Of a stretch of 64,000 nucleotides of DNA, positions 33,240 to 40,723 are shown piece after piece. Every line of letters begins with the position of its first letter. Position 1 is the first letter of the stretch. The notes below the pieces were generated by a model. That model saw nothing but the letters and a program-made list of their open reading frames with translations, made no database searches and was not told where the DNA came from. Source of the DNA: Haloprofundus salinisoli (GTDB lineage: Archaea > Halobacteriota > Halobacteria > Halobacteriales > Haloferacaceae). The DNA lies in assembly GCF_020097815.1 (NCBI RefSeq), contig NZ_CP083663.1:1736001-1800000 (forward strand). The letters run 5' to 3'. Position numbers and translations under genes: made by a program.

Positions 33240-34451
33240 ATGACTGATACATATTTTCTGATAAACTGGGCAGGACTAAACGTCGGTGATGATTTGCTTT
33301 CGGAAACCGTGATTAAGGAAGTTCTACCAGAAAAGTACGAATTATATCTTGCTAGCCACAGGTTAAGTTCACACCTAGAGAATACAGAGCAGATACTTGG
33401 TTGGATGCCTCTTTTTGAGATCAGCTCAAATATCTCTGAATTGGCACGATTTATAGGAGCTATTAGAGATAGCGATTACGTAATTATTGCGGGAGGAGAT
33501 GTTCTCCGCCCAAGTTTTACTTCTGTACTTCCGCTTCTTTGCAGTTCCTTTCTAAACAAACCAGTATATATTCTCGGTGTCGGTTCGGTGGGTATGAATT
33601 CCCCTTTCTGGAGGGCTGTCTTCAGATGTGCTTTTAGTTCGACAGAAATTGTCTATACGCGTGATAATAGGTCGATGGAACTAATTTCAGAGCTACTGCC
33701 GAAGAGTACTGAACAAATTGTAGCCCCAGATTTGATCTTCTCCTACGATTTGGATGCTCAAAATAGCAACTCAGATGCGATAATCGTTAACCTTCGTTAC
33801 GTAGATGAAGATACGTATTATGAGATGGGGGATGAATTAACCGAAAGGTTAGCAGATGACCTCTCGAGGCTATCAGTGGAGATGGGATATACGGAGATAA
33901 TTTTGGTTCCTTTTGTTGATGATACTGCAATCCAAGTTACCGGTTTCCAGAGAGCAAGCGATATCCCAATACTTTCCGATTTGAAGGAAAGGTTGAAAGA
34001 AAGGTCTGGAGTAACTGTAACGATACTAAATAGACGACCGAACAAGGAAGAGTTTGAAAAAATACTAGAACGAGGTGATGTTTCTATTGGTATGAGATAT
34101 CATTTTGTGATCACGTCCTTACTGGCGGATATCCCCACAATAGCGGTTCCATATGCCCCAAAGGTGGATCAGTTGTCTACTTGGGTCCCCGCTTTAGGAA
34201 AGCTCAACTACGGGAGAGATGTGGTTAACTATGACGATCTACGTCTTTTATGCGAAGATCCGAACCGAGAAGTGACAAATCAGGTAGAACAGTGTGTAGA
34301 GCTCACGGAAGCCGCTCTTGAAGAAACAAAAAGGGTTATATCAGACGGTTCCAGATCGGAGAGATGTCTCAAAGCTCAAGTTGGATCGTTATTGTTAATT
34401 CTGGCTGGCACTCTGGCAAATATGATTCTAAGATACGCCAATGAGAATTAA
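33240..34451 (+). CDS. Polysaccharide pyruvyl transferase family protein
   Basis: 403 residues. The N-terminus YFLINWAGLNVGDDLLSETVIKE and VIIAGGDVLRP (the GGG/GGD strand), VYILGVGSVGM and the C-terminal SIGMRYHFVITSLLADIPTIAVPYAPKV match the pyruvyl-transferase fold (CsaB, WcaK, AglR-region enzymes), including the near C-terminal R-x-H. The family transfers pyruvate from PEP to a sugar as a ketal; some members act differently. Codon usage is AT-rich like its neighbours. It overlaps the next gene by 11 nt. Confidence 0.85.
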   Translation: MTDTYFLINWAGLNVGDDLLSETVIKEVLPEKYELYLASHRLSSHLENTEQILGWMPLFEISSNISELARFIGAIRDSDYVIIAGGDVLRPSFTSVLPLLCSSFLNKPVYILGVGSVGMNSPFWRAVFRCAFSSTEIVYTRDNRSMELISELLPKSTEQIVAPDLIFSYDLDAQNSNSDAIIVNLRYVDEDTYYEMGDELTERLADDLSRLSVEMGYTEIILVPFVDDTAIQVTGFQRASDIPILSDLKERLKERSGVTVTILNRRPNKEEFEKILERGDVSIGMRYHFVITSLLADIPTIAVPYAPKVDQLSTWVPALGKLNYGRDVVNYDDLRLLCEDPNREVTNQVEQCVELTEAALEETKRVISDGSRSERCLKAQVGSLLLILAGTLANMILRYANEN

Positions 34452-35658
34452 TTTTGTGCTACCTAGTATCGGTATCGCCGGTGGAATGCGCGTCATTTTC
34501 GAATATGCAAATCACCTTTCGAAACGAGGACATGAAGTAACTATACTCTATCCTACTGTCCCCTCTCGAATGGGTCGTGAATGGTTTGCTCCAAAAGCGA
34601 GACTTATTCAAGCATTTGAAACACTTAGACATTTAGTGAGAGAAACGGATGTGGATTGGTTTGACGTTGATGTCGAAATCCGACAGATTCCGACGTTAAA
34701 TCCCTCTCTCAGTAGATATTCTGAGAAGTTCATACCGGATGCTGAGGTGACTATTGCAACGGCGTGGGAAACTGCGTATCTAGTCATTGCACTGGACGAC
34801 TCGAAAGGCGCAAAATCATATTTTATTCAGCATTATGAGATCTGGGACACGTGGAATAACGATGAAGCATGGACCCGAGTAGCTCAAAGAACGGATGATA
34901 CGGCATCGTACCCGAAAGAAATGTACGAGATAGTTCCTCCAGATCGTCGAGCCCGACGACAGAAGAAGTTGGTTGACAATTCATACAAGTTACCAATTTC
35001 CAAAATCACAATTTCATCTTGGCTAGCAAACCTCTTAGAGACGAAATTCGACCAAAATGTTGCGGGTATTGTAACTAATAGCGTAAATCAGTCAATCTTC
35101 TATCCAGAGCCAACTATCGAATCCGAGACGGTTTCTCTCTTGCTCCCATACCGAAATTCGCCTTGGAAAGGAAAGCGGGAAGCGAAACGCCTCATAAACG
35201 AGATCGAGAATTCCTATAACGTCCAGATCAATACATACGGGTCCAGAGCTGGGGCCAAGAATCTCCCAGACACCGTCACTCATCATTCCAAGATCACTGA
35301 CGAAGCACTTCGCCATCTTTACTCTAACTCGGACATCTTTATCCTACCAGCCTGGGTTGAAGGCTTCGGATTACCCCCCTTAGAGGCGATGGCGTGTAAA
35401 TGTGCAGTTGTCACTACGAATGTTGGTGCAGTGCCAGACTACGCAGAGGACGGAGTTACTGCCTCTGTTGTTCCACCACGAGACAGTTCTGCGCTGATTG
35501 AGGCAGTGAGTGAGTTGATAGAGGACGACAAAAAACGACATCAGCTACAGCAACAAGGATACGAACACATCAAAGGATATACTTGGGACGATGCAGCTGA
35601 GTGTTTAGAGCAGGTCTTATACAAGGTTTGTTCTGGAGGCCGTGGGATTCACGAATGA
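34441..35658 (+). CDS. Glycosyltransferase family 4 protein
   Basis: 405 residues. The GT-B fold starts with INFVLPSIGIAGGMRVIFEYANHLSKRGHEV (acceptor domain) and ends in the donor domain with YSNSDIFILPAWVEGFGLPPLEAMACKCAVVTTNVGAVPDY, which includes the E-x7-E catalytic pattern of GT4. It probably adds a sugar to the lipid-linked glycan in the cytoplasm. The donor is unknown; dTDP-rhamnose is available from the same locus. It overlaps the pyruvyl transferase gene, so translation is coupled. Confidence 0.9.
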   Translation: MRINFVLPSIGIAGGMRVIFEYANHLSKRGHEVTILYPTVPSRMGREWFAPKARLIQAFETLRHLVRETDVDWFDVDVEIRQIPTLNPSLSRYSEKFIPDAEVTIATAWETAYLVIALDDSKGAKSYFIQHYEIWDTWNNDEAWTRVAQRTDDTASYPKEMYEIVPPDRRARRQKKLVDNSYKLPISKITISSWLANLLETKFDQNVAGIVTNSVNQSIFYPEPTIESETVSLLLPYRNSPWKGKREAKRLINEIENSYNVQINTYGSRAGAKNLPDTVTHHSKITDEALRHLYSNSDIFILPAWVEGFGLPPLEAMACKCAVVTTNVGAVPDYAEDGVTASVVPPRDSSALIEAVSELIEDDKKRHQLQQQGYEHIKGYTWDDAAECLEQVLYKVCSGGRGIHE

Positions 35659-35849
35659 AAAGAGACTGATTACGTCTTCTATTGACGAGTAAACGGATTT
35701 CATTGTTTTAGCGATATTGGTCCTGATACTCCTTTCCTTCTCACAGCCTATACTTTGTGGTTCGACTTCCAACAAACAGCGTTAAATCCGCTCAAATCAA
35801 TAAACGAAAGTCAGATCTTCAGCCAGAAGGAAAATGAGATTCACTAACT

Positions 35850-36755
35850 ATGTCTGATAGCGCTCCCTGTGTCGTTTCTTCGGTTCTTAACTGGAACAAC
35901 TATAGGGATACAGCAGCGTGCCTTGAAGCACTCCAGGGACTATCATATCATAACCACAGGTTATTGGTTATCGACAACGGATCCACTGATGGTTCTAGCA
36001 AAAAACTTGAGCATGAATTCCCCCAAATCACCTTAATAAACTCCTCCGAGAACCTCGGATTCGCTGGTGGACACAATTTAGCAATTGAGCGTGCTTTGGA
36101 GCAGGGGGCTGACTACGTCTGGATTTTGAATAACGACACTTTTATTTCTAATCCGCTGACACTCACGCAACTAGTACAACAAGCTGAGTCAAATACCTCT
36201 ATTGGTGCTCTTTCACCCCTCGTATACCGCTACCCAAATATGAGCGATCTCTGGTTTAGCCGCGGAAAAGTGAATATTGATGCGGGTGCAGCATGGCATG
36301 CGAACGACGCTACTGCCGGAGATGGACTTATCCGAGACAACGACTATCTTCCCTTCTGTGCTACCCTCTTTCCCATTTCTGTGTTCGAGGAAATAGGACT
36401 GTTATCCGACGACTATTTTCTTTATCTTGAGGATGCAGACTTCTGTCAACGGTTACTCGAAAGTGGATACGAACTGGTCACGGATACAGACTCGCATCTA
36501 TTTCATAAGGAGTCATCAAGTTCAGGTGGGAAAGTCTCCCCAACTTCCTTGTACTACATCGCTCGCAACCGGTGGTTGTTCGCTAGACGTTGGAGTGGTG
36601 AGGTCAGAACATCATTCTATCGCACTTACCTACAATGGCTTGTTCTGCAAACTGTTCGCTGTGGATATAACTCTCGACCTTCTGGATTACCAGCTCTTAT
36701 TTTGGGTACAAGAGATGGATGGCAGGGGAAGACAGGCAAAGGACCCTATCCGTAA
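35850..36755 (+). CDS. Glycosyltransferase family 2 protein (rhamnosyltransferase-like)
   Basis: 301 residues. The GT-A motifs are clear: VVSSVLNWNNYRDTAACLEAL, LLVIDNGSTDGSSKKL, ENLGFAGGHNLAIERALEQGADYVWILNNDTFI (NNDT replaces the DxD), then LYLEDADFCQRLLESGYEL. This is the layout of WbbL-like rhamnosyltransferases, which fits the dTDP-rhamnose supply, though specificity is not proven. A 190-nt gap upstream holds no gene and may carry a promoter. Confidence 0.88.
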   Translation: MSDSAPCVVSSVLNWNNYRDTAACLEALQGLSYHNHRLLVIDNGSTDGSSKKLEHEFPQITLINSSENLGFAGGHNLAIERALEQGADYVWILNNDTFISNPLTLTQLVQQAESNTSIGALSPLVYRYPNMSDLWFSRGKVNIDAGAAWHANDATAGDGLIRDNDYLPFCATLFPISVFEEIGLLSDDYFLYLEDADFCQRLLESGYELVTDTDSHLFHKESSSSGGKVSPTSLYYIARNRWLFARRWSGEVRTSFYRTYLQWLVLQTVRCGYNSRPSGLPALILGTRDGWQGKTGKGPYP

Positions 36756-36788
36756 AGCTATTCAACCAACCGCCAACAGGTGTTTTTA

Positions 36789-38330
36789 ATGGAGTTGCTC
36801 ACTCAAAGACACAAATTCAACAACTGGGATTTTTCTAGCCTCTTACTATGCTTTTTCGTTGTCGTATCTCCATTATCTGGGTTTGCTGCGTTCGTAGTCG
36901 GCAATACCGGTATCCAGTTCACGTGGATTGTTGGCGTTCTGATTATTTTTGCAGCTATTTACAGAGTTACAATGCAGAGGTGTCTTTCCCTTTCAGTTCC
37001 GATCATCTTACTGATCTGCTGGTTGGGTTGGATTTGCCTGACTGGGATAGCGCCACTCAGTACTGGCGAAGGTGCTTATATCCGTGAGTATCTGTTTGGT
37101 GTCGCTCGGTTTGGTTTCTTTACAGGTGTCGTTGTAGCACTTGCGAACTTAGGACTCAAAAAACAAAACATAACTCAAGTCTTCCAAATTCTCGCCCTTG
37201 TTGCTACGCTAGTATCTCTGTACGCTGTTTATCAATTTTTTGCGAGACAGTACGATTTTCCATTCGCATATCTCCACTTAACAAACCCATCATTACCCGT
37301 AGATGTCCAAGTAGGCAGTGTATACTACACCGACGGAGTTTTCGCCCGTGTCTCTTCAGTCTTCATGGAACCGTCATGGCTTGGAATTTACCTACTGTCT
37401 GCTATCATCGTGGTTTCAATCCCGATCATTTACGGTATGTCCACAGAAATTCTGTTTTCGGAATATTCTTGGAACAAACTTATTCTATCGATTCTTTCCC
37501 TTGCCTTCATTATTGCTTATTCTCTAGGAGCGTATTTCTCTTTCGTAATAACTCTCATGATATTTGTCGTTCTAGACTATCCAAAGGTCCGCTCCTCCCT
37601 GGTTAAGGCCGTCACACCACCAATTACGCTCTTTGTCATATTTGATTTAGTAACCGAACAAGGTCTCATTACCAGAGTGATTTCGGCTCGAATATTCAAA
37701 CTAACACAAAAGGTTATGCGAGAAGCTGTTCCTGACGGGGTCCAAAGGACGGACTCCTCAACCTTAAGTGAAACTACGGCTGTCGAAACGAGTCAGCCTG
37801 GAAGTGACGCTACAGAAACTAGTACTCCGGCAAATGAAGAAAGGGAAACCGGAGGTGCTTCATTATTATCCCAGAATGAAACAGAGCGTTCCAGCCTCGG
37901 TACTCGAGTAGAGGAAGTTGAGTCGAGTCTTCAGATTTGGTCAACTCATCCAATTTCAGGTGTTGGAATAAACAATTTCCAATTCTACTCACGATACGAT
38001 GGAGGAGGTATTTCATTTGTTTATTCTTTGATGCTTGCAGAGCAGGGTATCGTCGGTCTAAGCCTTTTTCTTGCTTTCTCTGGATATCTTTTGTTCCGGC
38101 TCTTCAATGCTTCCGGTGGACTACAACCCCAGTCACTGACAAAGGAGCAATTAATTCTCCGAATCCTGTTTTATATAATCCTTGCTGCTTTCATAAGCTC
38201 AGTGTTTAGATCACAGCCTTACCTCATGCGCTTTTGGTTCTACATAGGAATTTCGATTGTTGCACTCACGCTGTTCACCGATGGAAACCGTCAAATTAGC
38301 CTCGGTCAGTATATTCCAGATGTAAAATGA
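36789..38330 (+). CDS. O-antigen ligase/polymerase-like membrane protein (Wzy/WaaL type)
   Basis: 513 residues from the ATG at 36789; a GTG three codons earlier is possible. About 11 helices with a large extracellular loop (roughly 310-375) rich in Ser, Thr and Glu. The C-terminal part has WSTHPISGVGINNFQFYSRYDGGG and SLMLAEQGIVGLSLFLAF, the O-antigen ligase domain pattern (HP..GVG..NF). Such proteins polymerise or ligate lipid-linked glycan units at the outer face. It overlaps the next gene by 4 nt (ATGA). AT-rich. Confidence 0.85.
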   Translation: MELLTQRHKFNNWDFSSLLLCFFVVVSPLSGFAAFVVGNTGIQFTWIVGVLIIFAAIYRVTMQRCLSLSVPIILLICWLGWICLTGIAPLSTGEGAYIREYLFGVARFGFFTGVVVALANLGLKKQNITQVFQILALVATLVSLYAVYQFFARQYDFPFAYLHLTNPSLPVDVQVGSVYYTDGVFARVSSVFMEPSWLGIYLLSAIIVVSIPIIYGMSTEILFSEYSWNKLILSILSLAFIIAYSLGAYFSFVITLMIFVVLDYPKVRSSLVKAVTPPITLFVIFDLVTEQGLITRVISARIFKLTQKVMREAVPDGVQRTDSSTLSETTAVETSQPGSDATETSTPANEERETGGASLLSQNETERSSLGTRVEEVESSLQIWSTHPISGVGINNFQFYSRYDGGGISFVYSLMLAEQGIVGLSLFLAFSGYLLFRLFNASGGLQPQSLTKEQLILRILFYIILAAFISSVFRSQPYLMRFWFYIGISIVALTLFTDGNRQISLGQYIPDVK

Positions 38331-39508
38331 AGATTGGTTTTCTCACACCATTTGAACCGTTTCCACCGAACGAAGGTGGACGAATCGTCGCCTACAATCA
38401 CCTCCGGCACCTCGCGGAACGCGGTCACGACATCCATCTCTATGCGACCGTTGGCGACAACTCATCCCCCCCACAGGAACTCATAGAGCTTTGTGTTGAA
38501 TGCGAGTACGTTAGTCGCGATCGGTCACTGTCGGTCTACTTTCGAGGCTACGACGTTCCATTCCCTGTCGCCAGTAGACATCTCCCAACTCTCGAATCTG
38601 CACTTCGTCAACGAAGTTCGAAGTTAGATGTGATAGTTGCCGAACACACCTTCCTCGCGAAGTACTTCGAGGACATATCGATTCCAACGTGCCTCTGCGT
38701 CCATAATCTGGAGTACCAGTCGATGCTATCAAGTGGAGTGAGCCTATTTCCCTCTCCGCGATCTCTTGCATACTTCGCTGACGCAGTACGAACGTACGTT
38801 TTTGAGCGCGATATCTACGGTACGCCGCAGGCTGACTCGTTCGCCTTTCTTTCTCAAAGCGAACTCGCAACCGTTTCTCGAAAGTATCCGTCCATGGCTG
38901 ACCGGACCTGGCACTCACCAGTTGGCGTTGATGTAGATCGATTCGATGCTGCTCCTGAACCGACCGAGTTCAACGGTTCGGGCCCGCGTATCGTCTTTAC
39001 TGGAACGATGCGATACCCACCAAACGTCAAGGCGGTCTCTTGGTTCGTCGAGGAAGTCTTCCCGGGAATCCGGGCTAATGTTCCAGATGCCGAATTCTTC
39101 ATTGTCGGAAAGGCACCTGTACCTGAAATTAGGCGTCTCAACAAACATTCTGGTGTGACGGTTACGGGACAGGTCGAGGATACGACGGAGTACATTGCAA
39201 ACGCAGACGTGTCAGTTGTCCCCCTTCGCGAGGGGACAGGAATCCAAATAAAGCTCATCGAAGCACTCGCTGCGGGTAATCAGACTGTAACGACGTCAGT
39301 CGGAATCGAAGGAATCGACATCTCTGATGGAGAGCACGTTCTCGTCCGCAACGACGCGCCCGGATTCGCGCAGGCGGTAACCGACATTCTCTGCCGACCT
39401 AACGAGTTCACAGAACTGGGGCAACAAGCCCGAAAGCTGGTCAGATCTACCTATGCATGGGAGGCGGTTATGGACGACTTTGAGTTACATCTCCGGGAGT
39501 TACAATGA
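38327..39508 (+). CDS. Glycosyltransferase (GT-B fold, GT4/GT1-like)
   Basis: 393 residues. The N-terminus KIGFLTPFEPFPPNEGGRIVAYNHLRHLAERGHDI is the acceptor Rossmann domain. IVFTGTMRYPPNVKAVSWFVEEVFPGI and VSVVPLREGTGIQIKLIEALAAGNQTVTTSVGIEGI form the donor-binding domain. The GxGIxxKxxEALA pattern resembles family members acting in surface-glycan synthesis. GC is back near the genome level here, so the AT-rich insert ends at about 38.3 kb. It overlaps the next gene by 4 nt. Confidence 0.88.
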   Translation: MKIGFLTPFEPFPPNEGGRIVAYNHLRHLAERGHDIHLYATVGDNSSPPQELIELCVECEYVSRDRSLSVYFRGYDVPFPVASRHLPTLESALRQRSSKLDVIVAEHTFLAKYFEDISIPTCLCVHNLEYQSMLSSGVSLFPSPRSLAYFADAVRTYVFERDIYGTPQADSFAFLSQSELATVSRKYPSMADRTWHSPVGVDVDRFDAAPEPTEFNGSGPRIVFTGTMRYPPNVKAVSWFVEEVFPGIRANVPDAEFFIVGKAPVPEIRRLNKHSGVTVTGQVEDTTEYIANADVSVVPLREGTGIQIKLIEALAAGNQTVTTSVGIEGIDISDGEHVLVRNDAPGFAQAVTDILCRPNEFTELGQQARKLVRSTYAWEAVMDDFELHLRELQ

Positions 39509-40617
39509 CCGGTGAAAAACACACTGTTCTCCAAGCGAGCAAGTTTTACTACCCCCAAGTCGGCGGTATTGAGAAGGTGGTAAGACAACTCGCTGAGGGA
39601 CACGCTAGCTCTGGGTACTCCCACCGTGTGCTTGCCGCTGGAACCAATCTCCTCGGACAATCAGAACGCGTGAACGAAATTCCAGTACACCGCGTTGGAA
39701 GCTTCGGGTCACTCCAGTCAGTCCCACTCACGCCGCTGTTCCCGGCGTATCTTCGCCGCGCTGCACGTCAGGCCGACATTGTTCACTACCATGTGCCGAA
39801 TCCAGTTGCTGTCCTCTCACATATTTCTGCAGGAATTAACGTTCCGACGGTCGTCACATACCATAGCGACATCATCCGTCAGAAGACTGCCCTCAAACTC
39901 TATGAACCAGTGCTCCGCCGGTTTCTGGAAAACGTAGATCAGGTCGTAACTACTTCGCCGCGCCTACTCAAACATTCGCCGTTCCTCAACGACTACCGCG
40001 AAAAGTGTCAGGTCATTCCACTCGCTATCGACGTTACCGGTATAGAGACTTCCAAACGTAACAACAAGAGCACAGGGAACCCGTTCGTCCTGTTCGTCGG
40101 ACGATTGAGTTACTACAAAGGGGTGCAGTACCTCGTTGACGCCGCTGTGGACGTGGACGCAGATATTGGGATTGTCGGTGACGGTGATCTGCGTGCAGAA
40201 CTTGAAGCAAGAGCGAGGGACCGTGGCGTGACCGATCGACTGACGTTCTTCGGTCGAGTTTCCGACGAACAACTGGCAGCGCTGTACAGACAGGCAGATG
40301 TTTTCGTCCTTCCATCGGTCGAACCGAGTGAAGCGTTTGGAATTGTCCAATTAGAGGCAATGGCACGCGGTGTTCCAGTAATTAACACTAATCTCTCAAC
40401 AGGGGTACCCTGGGTCAGTCAAGACGGCGAAACCGGACTTACAGTCCCACCACGTGATTCAGATGCCCTCGCGGATGCAGTAAAACGACTCCTCGCCGAC
40501 GATGATCTTCGGCACTGTCTCGGCCAAAATGCAAGAAAGCGTGTTGAATCCAAATTCACAGAGGCACGGATGCTGGAACAGTATAGACGGTTGTATCAAT
40601 CTCTTCACACTAACTAA
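39505..40617 (+). CDS. Glycosyltransferase family 4 protein
   Basis: 370 residues. ASKFYYPQVGGIEKVVRQLAEGH is the typical GT4 start, LFVGRLSYYKGVQYLVDA the donor-domain start, and YRQADVFVLPSVEPSEAFGIVQLEAMARGVPVINTNLSTGVPWV the nucleotide-sugar-binding end with the E-x7-E motif. It is the last gene of the plus-strand assembly operon (coupled by ATGA) and ends facing the STT3-like gene at 40724. Confidence 0.92.
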   Translation: MTGEKHTVLQASKFYYPQVGGIEKVVRQLAEGHASSGYSHRVLAAGTNLLGQSERVNEIPVHRVGSFGSLQSVPLTPLFPAYLRRAARQADIVHYHVPNPVAVLSHISAGINVPTVVTYHSDIIRQKTALKLYEPVLRRFLENVDQVVTTSPRLLKHSPFLNDYREKCQVIPLAIDVTGIETSKRNNKSTGNPFVLFVGRLSYYKGVQYLVDAAVDVDADIGIVGDGDLRAELEARARDRGVTDRLTFFGRVSDEQLAALYRQADVFVLPSVEPSEAFGIVQLEAMARGVPVINTNLSTGVPWVSQDGETGLTVPPRDSDALADAVKRLLADDDLRHCLGQNARKRVESKFTEARMLEQYRRLYQSLHTN

Positions 40618-40723
40618 TTCAACTCACCTTGACAGTAGTGGCTGCCAGTTGTACACGTAAGAGACTGCTTTGCAAACGGAGTAAAATTTATCTCTTCACT
40701 ATATCATATGAAGAGGTTTTCAC

